This document shows, piece after piece, positions 36,931 to 47,488 of a stretch of DNA of 64,000 nucleotides. How positions within the stretch are numbered: the stretch's first letter is position 1; each line of letters starts with the position of its first letter. The notes beneath the pieces are model-generated. The model searched no databases and was not told the DNA's origin. It saw only the letters and a program-made list of their open reading frames with translations. Position numbers and translations under genes: made by a program. Location of the stretch: the NCBI GenBank assembly GCA_963691705.1, contig OY829539.1, positions 18,832,407 through 18,896,406 on the forward strand, read 5' to 3'. Source of the DNA: Viola odorata. Taxonomy: Eukaryota; Streptophyta; Magnoliopsida; Malpighiales; Violaceae.

Positions 36931-37348
36931 TATTACGATGAAATTTCCACTCGGTGAGAGTTTCAATTGAACCAACCTGTGTGCTTCACTTTTGTGAGAG
37001 CTAAGCAAAATACCAAAAGAACAGATCCTTTCCTTTATGAATAAGTTAAGATGATCTTTGACTACAAAGAAAAAGAGTAATCAGCACATTGATTTATTAT
37101 AATTATAAGTAGTCGGTAAGAAAAAGCCATCCCTTATCCGATATTAATTTATCCAATATATATTAATTTGAAAGTGACATCGTGGTTGAATCACATCTAA
37201 AAAACGAAAGAAACATTTAATGTCGTATGGCAGGACGTAACTTTTAATTAGACTAGTCAATATATTCCGACTATAAATGCATGTGCCTTACAAGCAATAT
37301 TTCTCATCAATTAACATAGTATTTACTACTTCTACAACCAGTATCTCC
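36931..37348 (+). promoter_or_regulatory. GLP3 upstream region and TATA box
   Basis: TATAAAT at 37272-37278, 77 bases before the ATG. Nearly the same as the GLP2 upstream region. No other gene. Confidence 0.75.
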
Positions 37349-38225
37349 ATGAAAAGTGCCCAAATTCTTGTAGCTCTTGCCGTTTTGGCTCTAGCTTCCT
37401 CAATCGCCTCCGCCTACGATCCCCACTCCCTTCAAGACTATTGTGTTGCCATCAATGATCCTAAACAGGCTGGTACTATAATTAATACTTTAATTATCCC
37501 TTAATTCTTTGAGAATCTAGTGCGAATAAAATTAGTATTTTTCCGTAATATATACCTGATCAAATTTGGAGCTATATATATATATGCGCACGACACAATT
37601 ATATAAGTCGTTTTTTTTACATGTTTGTCTTTTTAAATGTTTTCTAATTAATATTATTTTGACTTGTGCAGTCTTTGTGAACGGGAAAATATGCAAGGAC
37701 CCAAAGCTTGCCACAGCAGATGATTTCTTATTTTCAGGCCTAAACATACCATTCGATACAAATAATGTGTATGGATTTAACGGGACTACAATAGGTGTTG
37801 ACTTACTGCCAGGCCTAAACACTCTTGGCTCAGCTTTCCTCCGTCTTGACTTTGCACCCAATGGCGGCGTCGTCCCGCCCCACACTCACCCCCGTGCGAC
37901 CGAGGTCTTATATATTGCTGAAGGCGTCTTCTATGCTGGTTTCGTCACATCTGGAGATAGTCGTCTCATTACTAAAATACTACGTCCCGGAGATGTTTTC
38001 GTTTTCCCAATCGGGCTTGTTCACTTCCAACTCAATATCTCCAAAAAGCCAGGAGTTATCTTCGGTAGTTTCAATAGCCAAAACCCCGGATTCGTTTTCG
38101 CGGGGGAGTCAACTTTTGGAACGAATCCATTCATGAACCCAGATGTTCTCACCAGATCCTTCAGATTAGACAAAGAAGCTGTGATTGATCTTCAGAAGAG
38201 ATTTCTTAATGAGCCATTTATATAA
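37349..38225 (+). CDS. GLP3, germin-like protein (secreted cupin)
   Basis: Exons 37349-37472 and 37672-38225 encode 225 residues, with the same splice sites as GLP2. Signal peptide 1-22, Cys32 and Cys49, box 1 HTHPRATEVLYIAEG, box 2 GDVFVFPIGLVHFQLN, and the C-terminus IDLQKRFLNEPFI are all intact. The metal ligands are His112, His114, Glu119 and His159. It differs from GLP2 at scattered positions only (for example NGKIC for NGKVC, and HTH for HIH in box 1). It is the best candidate for a fully functional copy. The likely location is the cell wall or apoplast, as an oligomeric Mn-cupin; the exact activity is unknown. Confidence 0.95.
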
Positions 38226-38426
38226 AACTCCATAATTAAGAAGTGATCACATGAACTTTAAAAAATCAATAAATTTATAAAGAGTAACGTAATTGGGATT
38301 ATGTCCCAAGTAATAAATGAACTCGTTCAAGAGCACTCTAGTGGGCTTGGTTGTGTATATATTACTTTTGCTTTACATTTGTTAATGTAAGATGAATTAA
38401 AATAAAGATTTATCAAGAACTTACTA

Positions 38427-38725
38427 CTCCCTCTATTCAGTTATATTGGACGTTTTAGGGAAAAAAGGCTGTCCAAATTTAACAGACGCTTTTGGACTTG
38501 AGTTAGTGAAATTATTCCCTCGTCCTCCACTCACTTTTCTGTTGCCTGACCAAGAGGCGTGTCACACATGGACAAGATGGTCATTGCCGAGAGGAACCCA
38601 CAGACGCAGCTGACAAAAGTCACAGAGACATGGTTGTGGAACCCACAGACACAGCTGACAAAAGTCAGCTGCCTTAATCCAAGAGAATGGCTCCCTCGCG
38701 TCTATTAAAAAAAGGACCGAGGGAG
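38427..38725. mobile_element. MITE with CTCCCTC ends, only in duplicate 2
   Basis: It begins CTCCCTCTATTCAGTTATAT and ends GGACCGAGGGAG, flanked by TA (38425-38426 and 38726-38727). Duplicate 1 (about 14685) is uninterrupted here. The interior holds a direct repeat of about 36 bp (GAACCCACAGACGCAGCTGA at 38595 and near copy at 38638). Confidence 0.88.
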
Positions 38726-39802
38726 TATGATTGATTCGGTGATATGTATAATATTTCAAATGAAGGTAATTTACGAATGGTGACACTACAAAAAAAAACT
38801 ATGAATTCGCGACGATTTTTTTTCCGTTGCAAATGTTTTATTTATTATTTTTTTAATTTTAATTAATATATTAAAAAATAGCATTTTTATGGCGGTTACC
38901 ATTCTTGAACAATTTTTTTTGTTGCCGTTTTATATAGCATTTGTTAAATTAAAATGTATATACATACTCATATTAATTACGGTAAAAAAACATGTATATA
39001 TATATATATATTAATTACAAAGTACATATATAATATTAATTAATATATAATTAAGTAAATTATATATATATATAATTATTTCTATAAAATATAATATAGA
39101 ATGAAATAAAATAACCTAACTTTCCAATAATCATCCTCGAATGAGAAAATCACAAATTCTAAAAAAATAAAGGTAGAAAAAATATTGAAGAGAAAATAAA
39201 AAATAAAAAATAAAAAATAAAAAAGAATAGAAGAAAGTGGAAAAAAAAAGTTAATTATATCAAAGTCAGATGAACGATTTGCACATTAGTAATTTCCAAT
39301 CTCCCTCCCATAAAAAACATGGCGCCTTATATTCCCTTATTCCAAGCACCGACAGCAGCCACGTCCTCTCACTGTCTCTCTCCTCTGTCTCTCATCTCCG
39401 GCCGGCGACGTCACATAACATAAGAGTCCTCCGACTAGTGGCTCAATTAAGAGTCCGAGGTTTATGTACACTTTCATTGCTGTTTTCGTTTTTGAACAAG
39501 AACACGAATCTGGAGATTTAACCCGCGGTACTTCCGCACCAAAAGTCCCTGTTTTGGATGTAACCCATCTCCGATTTCTCAATATTCTACTGAAATCTCA
39601 ATATTTCTCAATACTTGCGCACCAAAAGTCCAGGTCAATTTTAATTGGATTTCTGCTATTTGTATTTTGAATTACTTATTGATGGTTTCTTTTGACGTTA
39701 CAAGTAATGGGTTTTGCTGGGCATTTTACTTCTTGATTCCAAACCCCTGCTGTGTTATAAATTGTTGTACATGCTTAGAGGTAAAGAGAGAGGGAGAGAG
39801 AC

Positions 39803-39948
39803 ATGGAAGCTGTTCTTCAAACGAAAGGGCTTTTTTCACTCCCACCTAACCCGAAAACCAGGTCTCTGTTTGCCTCACGAGGCTTAAAACAGAGACTTTT
39901 TGCTTCAAAACCCAAAACCCTTACTGGGTTATCCATTTCCTCCTTCAG
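39803..39948 (+). pseudogene. Transit-peptide-like exon, copy 2
   Basis: The same MEAVLQTKGLFSLPPNPKTR exon as at 15559, with a few substitutions and the same GTAACA donor. Confidence 0.5.
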
Positions 39949-40072
39949 GTAACAATACTTTGTTTTCTTTTTAATGTATGACGAAATATTTAAGGTTGGT
40001 TTGTCTAGATGGAGATATCATTTATTAGAATTGGTGTACTTATGATGCTTGTTTTGTTGTTCAAAATTACAG

Positions 40073-40569
40073 CTTCAGACTATTTTCAGTTAGATGATTT
40101 ACTGAATGCTGAAGAGCGGGCAACTAGGATGAAATTAAGAGAGACTATGGAAATGGAAATGGAAATAGCTCCTATAATGACAGAGGTAGATACTAGATTG
40201 TTATGTTGGTTGTATTTTTTCACAAGTGTCTGGTTTTTTGTTGTTATTGCCCACTTCTTTTTCTTCTTTTCCAGTATTGGAAGAAGGCAAAATTTCCATT
40301 TCATGTTGTTCCAAAGCTTGCTGCTATGCGTGTTACTGGTAGCGCGATTAAGGTAATGTTATGGGGTTCTTTTAATTAGCTTTATTTGTCTTCCTTCTTG
40401 GTGGAAGATGTGAGGAGTTAGATGATTTGTGGTTTCAAATTTAAGGGTTATGGATGTCCTGGTCTCTCCATGACTGCTAGTGCTGTGGCTACTGCAGAAG
40501 TTGCTAGAGTTGATGCTAGCTGCCCTACTTTCATTTTGGTGCATTCATCTTTGGCGATGCTTACCATAG
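40073..40569 (+). pseudogene. ACX4: ACX4 fragment, copy 2
   Basis: Exons 40073-40185, 40275-40352 and 40446-40569 match copy 1. A 6-base tandem gain gives [20 protein letters not shown] has become YWKKAKF, and the last acceptor is TTAAG instead of TTCAG. As in copy 1, the fragment ends after LAMLTI and cannot encode an acyl-CoA oxidase. Confidence 0.9.
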
Positions 40570-40909
40570 GTCAGTTTTGGTTGAAGTGTTTTGCCCTGCT
40601 GAAATACCTCTTGATGGGTCAGTGACACATGTTTCTGGTACAGGAATGATGCCAGAGGTCGAGGAGACTTGTCCCAAGGGATCTGCACGATGCGCAGACA
40701 ACAAATCTTTGGTTAACTGTGTTCTTCATTTCTATCGTGGTAAGTTGTTCATAATGCATTAGGATTGCAAAGTTACATTAAATATTGAAAATTTGAGAAT
40801 GGTTTAATTGTTGGAAGTACAATGTCTGTTCATGCATGCTTGATTTGTAAAGCATACACCTTTGATTTAATGGAAAGAATGTAGGCATTGGACCATCAAT
40901 ATTTCTCCT

Positions 40910-41350
40910 GATGAGTCCTGCTACATCGATTGAAACTTGTAGGTTTCTTGGCTGTATTTTTTCCCCAACTCATTTGTATTTTTTCCCCAACTCATGTTAA
41001 GTATGTTTGTTAATATCCAAATGATTCTGAAGATATAAGTGAAGATGAATTTGATGATAAAGTGAAGAAGAGGAACTTCCAGTGGCAAATGGTATGATCC
41101 TTCTTTTCACTAAATTACAGATTGTTCATTCATTGATTGATTTAATACTGTGTTAATTTGTCATTTTTTTTTCCAGGAAATGTTGAGCTACAAATTAAGA
41201 AGCTGAAAGCCTGCTACTGCCAAGGCCAGTGAAGCCAAGGTGCCAGCTTCAAAACCAAAAGGAGAATGCAAAGCAAAGCCAAAATGTCTTACCTGGCAAC
41301 AATGAATCTGATGAAGATGATTCCATGGATGGTTTGTCTGATGAGGAGGT
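40910..41350 (+). pseudogene. HD2 histone deacetylase acidic-region fragment, copy 2
   Basis: Only the acidic pieces remain (41026-41092 and 41180-41349: SEDISEDEFDDKVKKRNFQW, NNESDEDDSMDGLSDEE). The nucleoplasmin-like domain seen at 16705-16916 has been deleted between TATTTCT and CCTGATGAGTCCTGC. A 20-base duplication of TTGTATTTTTTCCCCAACTC lies near 40965. Confidence 0.8.
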
Positions 41351-42552
41351 ATCAACTTACATTTGCTTGATTTAAATAGCTTTTTTACTTTCTATTTAGA
41401 TGGGTTACAGAAGCAATGATGTTTTGTTGTCTTTAATTGTACATTTGGTATTTTGCTTCATGCTGCATTCTTACGGCAATTTTTGGAATTATTGTTCATA
41501 GCATTGTTTCGATCTCGTGAGGAAAAATGGCCCTTTTTACGTGCCCTTGTTCTAGCCATTTGGAATTTGTGGACACGTACAATTTTTTGGTGTTAGCTTC
41601 TCTTTGTTTGTTAATTATTTTTAGGGTATAAATTAGTTCATAAATACTAATTTTCCTTTATCTTTCTTTTTCAACTTATATTCTTATTATTTGTAATCTT
41701 ATATGTCGATACAGTTCGATTAAATTTATTTCAATTTTCATTATTTAAGTTATTTAAAATGTACATATACTTGCATGTTTGTAATCAAATTTAACATTTA
41801 TATATATATATATACCTGAATTTAGAATTGAATTGAAATTGAATTGAAAGTATCTTTGTTATAAATATTAATTATAATTTTTTTTGTTAATTAATATAAT
41901 AAAATAAATTTGTCATAAATATTTATTATTAAAATTATAATTAATTAATAAAATTGGAAAAATTTATCATCAATATTAATTAAATAAATTTGAAAAAAGG
42001 TTGTGATGGAAATATTCCGTCACAACGTTAACGTTAATGTTAACTTTGTGACGGAATATTTCCATCACAACCTTTTTTCTTTCCTTTTTATTCCGGAGAA
42101 ATATTGTCGCGATAGATGTACAAATCATCGCTATATATTCTTTGTTGTATTTCCGTCACAATGATCTTGTAACGTTGTGATGAAAATATTCCCTCAACCA
42201 TTTCTCTTTCCTTTTTCTTCTCGGTAAAAATCGTCGCAATAAATGTAAAAATCGTCGCAATAAATGTAAAAATCGTCGCTATAAATGTACCATACGTCGT
42301 CGCTATAGCATCATTGTTGTGACGGAGCTTTTCCCTCGCAAAAGTCAAGATTTTTCGATGGAATATTGCTCGTTGCAATATAAACCATTCGTATTTTTTT
42401 TTTGTAACGGAAGTTTGTTGTGATGGTGCGTCCATTGCAAAAAATTTGTGACTAATTTTTCAGTCACAAATTCAAATTCTGGACAAACGCGGCTCTCACA
42501 CCGCCTTTGTAACGGACATTTTCCGTCACCAATATCTAGTTTTTTTTTAGTG

Positions 42553-44247
42553 ATAACAACATGAACATGATAATTCTTTTCCATAAACATCAGCTAATGA
42601 AAAAGTTATTATTAAAAAATAAATACATGTAATTTTTTAGTCCTCTTGACATGATTATTTGTTGTCATATGCTTAATTGACATTAATTATTATTTAAATT
42701 CATTTTTTATCATTAAATTTACATCTCTTTTTAAAATAATCATTATCTTTCATCATCAAAAATCAATTTGTTTTTTTCCTCTTTTTTATATGGAGTTTAA
42801 TTTGTAATGATCAACACAAGTTTTCATACCCCAAAAAAGTAGGATGCCTAACACATTTTCTATTCGTACAAGTCCCTGAATTCAAAATTTCTAAATTGCA
42901 AACTAGTACTTTAATATTGGATTTTTACATGGAGTTATTCATATTTTGTTTTCAAGATTTGTTTTAGTTAATAATTATTTTTTTGAATTTTAAAATAAGA
43001 TTTTTAATGGTTTATTTTATTTTTTTCAAAATAAATAAAGTCACAACTCTTTTCTTTTCATTTCCCTAGTAAAGATCTTTTGATATTCTTCACAAGCTAG
43101 ATTGTGAATTAGTTAATGGAATATATTCTGTTCCCTTTAAGTTTAAGATTTTTTTTTTCATGTAAGATTTGAATGGTTGTTCACAGTTTGGGGATTCCAC
43201 TTGGGACATAAAAAACACAAATTCTTTGTTTTCTTTAAGAGAACTTAAATGAGTTATTGTTTTGGTCATTTCGAATTAACATTTGTTTTAAAACTTTTTT
43301 TTTAGGGTAAAACTTATTCTTTTATTCACGAATCTTTTGATTCATCATCATATACCTGAATTGCATTGTTTTCAGGAAAATAAAAAATTACAAAAATCAA
43401 AAATGAAAAAAAGAAAAAAATGAAAAGACAAAAAAAAAAACTCATATCCCCCATTTTGGCAAATTTGGCATATAAGCACTCTTTCTCGAGTTCACTTGAA
43501 AATTGATATTGTTCTCAATTAAAATGTTTTCCGAAAACCATTTTCTATCAAACACAAAGGTAACCCTTCGATTTATTCAATTCTGGCGTTTTGGGAATGA
43601 GGAGCATATTTGTATTAATTTGGATGGATACTTGGGTGCCTTAATTTCATACAGATGGGTTTTCTATACACTGTGCGTTTTCTTGGCTGCGAGGAAAATA
43701 TATATATATTTAAAACATTCCACGGAATGTCATTAAGAAAATGAATTACTTTTCGACTTCCATGATCACCATCCTGTTATTTTAATCGAGCAACGCCCTT
43801 TGTGGGTTCTAAATTAGTGCGCAGTTGGGCACCATAACCCAGCTTCCTTTTCATCCCGCATCACCAGTTTTGCTTATATATATATATATATAGTAATAGA
43901 TGTTATCAAATATTTTCATTAGTTTTAAGCTTGTAATTCTTTTGCTTTTGTTAGGGACTTTTATATATTATAATATCAATTAATTTAATATAACATGTAA
44001 AAGAACGAGTTAAAATATATATTATTTTTAAAATGTATAATAATTTCAGTAAAATTAAGAGATTACATTGGCGAAACTTAACTACCGAGCAACTTGATCA
44101 CTAATTTAAGAAATAATAATTCTACGTATTAATATTATGAGAGAATAATTTGTCACTCGATATTTTTTTTTGATTTCAAATTACCTTTGAAACTAAATAT
44201 TATTACTAGGTACCTATATACAAGATTCTATATATAGATAGATAGTA
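42553..44247. other. Non-coding part of duplicate 2
   Basis: Matches 18686-20056 and 21229-21440 of duplicate 1 without the two MITEs found there. About 43893-44020 is a segment not seen in duplicate 1, where the foldback MITE sits. No gene recognised. Confidence 0.65.
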
Positions 44248-45779
44248 GGGATAATGCATTTTTTGGCACACGTACAACATTTGATTGACTGAATTGGCAC
44301 CTCCCTGTTTTTTTGCTTTTAAATGGCACCTACACTCAACACGAATGTCACAATTGGTACCTGAGTGTAACGCCGTCCGTGTCCCACCGTTAACTATCCT
44401 ACGTGGCACGACACGTCAGACGCCACGTAGGATTCGACTGACGTGTCATGCCACGTCATCGATGTGACCCGAATCTTTCTCACGGATCTGGGCATTTGAA
44501 ACGGGTTGAAACGACGCGTCATACACGTTGAAAGACGCGTCGTTCAACGTGTTGTTAACCATCCCGCAGCCATCACAAATCCACCAAACAACCATCCCTT
44601 TGCCAAATCCAGGAGGCAGCTATCACAAATCCACCAAAACAACCATCTCTACCAAATCCAGGAGGCAAAACCATGCCAATTAAATCCCAATCCCCTCTAC
44701 CAAATTAATCTAACCCCTGCCAATTAAATCCCAAAATCCAGCCTCTGCCAAATTGAAAGAAAACCTGCAAAGTTTATTTAATTCCTGCCAAATCTAAATT
44801 CAAAACCTGCAAAGTTTCTTACCCTCTCCCTCATTCAATCTCTGCCAAATTAATCCAACCTCTACCAATTAAATCCCAAAATTCAACCTCTGCCAATTAA
44901 ATCCCAAAATCCAACCTCTGCCAAATTGAAAGAAAACCTGCAAAGTTTATTCAAGCCAAGTCTGCAAAATTAAATTAATCAATCCACTCCCAAATTAATT
45001 AGCACACCTTTGCCAATCAAAGCATCCTCTGCCTCAATTAATTCCAATTCCAAATCCCCTCCCAAATTAGTTCCAATTCCAATTCCAATCCCCATACAAT
45101 CAAACCCCATCCTCAAACCCAAAATTACCTAAACCAAATCAGCCATAACCACCTAATCTCCATCGCCCAACAACAAAAATCTGAACCCATCACCGCTGCC
45201 AATCGCCTCCGCCGCAGCCACCAGCGCCTCCGTCACAGCCGCTGCCAATCGCCCACCACCGCAGCCACCAACGCCTCCTCCACAGCCGCTCAGTCGCCAC
45301 ATCATCACCAAATCCAACACTAAACCTCACTGCTTGCCTGGTTGAGGAAAGAAAATAAGGAAAATAAGAAAAGAAAATAAGGGAGAGAAGAGAGGGCTGC
45401 GTTAAGATAGAGAAAGGAATGGAATAAAATAAAACAGAGAAGGAGAGAAAAGAAAAAAATAGAGAAGAGAAGAGAGGGGCCGAACGACGCGTCTTTCAAC
45501 GTGTATGACGCGTCGTTTCAACCCATTTCAAATACCTAGATCTGTGGGAAAGATTCGGGTCACATCGATGACGTGGCATGACACGTCAGCCGAATCCTAT
45601 GTGGTGTCTGACGTGTCGTGCCACGTAGGATAGTTAACGGTGGGACACGGACGACGTTACACTCAGGTACCAATTTTGACATTCGTGTTGAGTGCAGGTG
45701 CCACTTAAAAGCAAAAAAAAAAAGAGGCGCCAATTCAATCAATCAAATGTTGTACAGGTACCAAAATATGCATTAACCC
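44248..45779. mobile_element. Long-TIR foldback (MULE-like) element, 1.53 kb
   Basis: Terminal inverted repeats of about 298 bp (44248-44545 and 45483-45779) start GGGATAATGCAT / GGGTTAATGCAT and are rich in ACGTGGCA, GACGTGTC and GACGCGTC words. It is flanked by perfect 10-bp duplications ATAGATAGTA (44238-44247 and 45780-45789). Duplicate 1 at about 21440-21458 carries the unfilled site. The interior has no transposase. It resembles Tat-type LTR sequence: CTCTGCCAATTAAATCC repeats, a CCGCC-rich stretch and a purine tract. Confidence 0.95.
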
Positions 45780-46009
45780 ATAGATAGTATCAATTGGCTC
45801 TTTAGAAATTACATAATCTTACTTAATATATAATTAAATAAATTATAATTTATCGGTTACAAAATAGTTTTATTGGAAATTTTAATTTCAATTACATTTT
45901 AAATAGAGATTAACAAATTTATATCACATTGTTATTCAAAATAAAAAATTACATTTAAAAAAAAACGAAGGAATTTTCATCTTTAAAACTAAATATTTTT
46001 AAAAATATA

Positions 46010-46155
46010 AAATTTATACTTTCTATGTCGTCATGTATCCTTATATTGTTTATTTATTGATCTAAATTTATACTTAAATTAAAACATTTATAATATTAAA
46101 ACATATATAAATATAGTAAGTGTAATTAATTCGTACAAATTAATTTGATAACATC
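46010..46155 (-). repeat. Inverted segment relative to duplicate 1
   Basis: The reverse complement (TTTGTACGAATTAATTACAC ... AGGATACATGACGACATAGA) matches 21680-21826. The bases just left of 46010 match duplicate 1 in direct orientation. The breakpoint lies in an A/T run (TATTTTTAAAA). Confidence 0.85.
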
Positions 46156-46671
46156 TGTTACTATATATATACCATGTATGTATAATGCCTATGAAAATAT
46201 AATTATCATACACTATATATAGTTGTAGATCTAATTGGCCAAGATTTTTGAACAAACATAGAATCAAAATACAGTTTTTTCTTTGTTTTTCTCTTGAATT
46301 TCTACGATAATGCATACTACAAAATATAGTAAGCTATCAAGTTTTCATTTACGTACGCAAAGAGTAGTAATTTCTTTATATATATATATATATATAGTTG
46401 TGGTATCCAAAACTAATTTTTGATGCTGTTTATATAACATTTGTTAAATGAAAGTGTGCGTATATAGTCATATTAAATACAACAAAATATATATATTAGA
46501 AATTACGTAATATTACTAATTAATTAATATGTAATTAAGTAAATTATTTATTAGATAGCTTACAAAATGGTTTTATTGGAAAGTTTAATTTCAATTACAT
46601 TTTAAATAGAAATTAATAAATTTATATAACATTTTTATTTAAAATAAATAATTATATATATATATATATTT
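46156..46671. other. AT-rich DNA between duplicate 2 and the third CACTA piece
   Basis: No gene. 46510-46650 is a diverged copy of 45826-45960 (TTTTATTGGAAAGTTTAATT ... ATTACATTTTAAATAGAAAT), a further partial duplication. Confidence 0.6.
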
Positions 46672-47488
46672 TAAAAATAGCATTTCTATGGCGGTTACCA
46701 TTCTTGAACAATTTTTTTGTTGTCGTTTTATATAGCATTTTTAAATCAAAGTGTATATATATAGTCATATATATATATATATATATATTAATTACAAAGT
46801 ACATATATAATCTTAATTAATATATAATTAAGTAAATTATTTCTATACAACTTACAAAAGATATAATTTAGAATGAAATAAAATAACCTAACTTTCCAAC
46901 AATCATGCTGGAATGAGATAATCACAAATTCTATAAAAATAAAGGTAGAAAAAATATTCAAGAGAAAATAAAAAATAAAAAATTAAAGAGATAAAATAAA
47001 GTGGAAAAAAAAGTTAATTATATCAAACTCAAACGAACGATTTGCACATTAGTCCAAAAATTTCCAATTTCCAATCTCCCTCCCTCCCATTCAAAAACAT
47101 GGTGCCTTATATTCCCTTAATCTCCTCCTTCCTCTCATTAATTTACTTCTCGGTCTCTCTCTATCGTCTCTCTCTCTCCTCCGTGGTCTCACCCACCTTT
47201 CGCCATCTCTGCTGTCAGCAAGCACTAACAGTAGCCACGTCCTCTCACTATCTCTCTCTGTCTCTCATCTCCGGCTGGCGACGTCACATAACATAAGAGT
47301 CTTCCGACTAGTGGCTCAATTAAGAGTCCGAGGTTTATGTACACTTTCATTGCTATTTTCGTTTTTGAACAAGAACACGAATTTGGAGATTTAACCCGCG
47401 GTACTTCCGCACCAAAACGCCCTGTTTTGGACGTAACCCATCTCCGATTTCTCAATAGTCTACTGAAATCTCAATATTTCTCAATACT
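46672..47488 (+). mobile_element. Third, 5'-only copy of the gene-capturing CACTA element
   Basis: Matches 38876-39615 of copy 2 (GCATTTCTATGGCGGTTACC, AGAATGAAATAAAATAACCT, GTCCGAGGTTTATGTACACT). It ends where a Tat-type LTR begins at 47489. The left CACTA terminus and the ACX4/HD2 cargo are not present. Confidence 0.8.

Larger units (their letters stand above)
38784..42552. mobile_element. CACTA-type element carrying host gene fragments, copy 2
   Basis: CACTACAAAAAAAAACTATG start; TAGTTTTTTTTTAGTG end; the same subterminal GTGACGGAA and ATCGTCGC words and the same cargo order as copy 1. Differences: an AT-rich addition near 38876-39080 (GCATTTTTATGGCGGTTACC) and loss of about 430 bp covering the HD2 N-terminal domain. 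Confidence 0.88.

Noticed and set aside
44285..44467. Frame MTELAPPCFFAFKWHLHSTR and its mirror at 45560-45742
   Set aside because: The two lie in the inverted arms of the foldback element and reflect the repeat, not a gene.
46088..46315. 75-codon minus-strand frame
   Set aside because: AT-rich, hydrophobic by composition, spans the inversion junction and has no homologous frame in duplicate 1.
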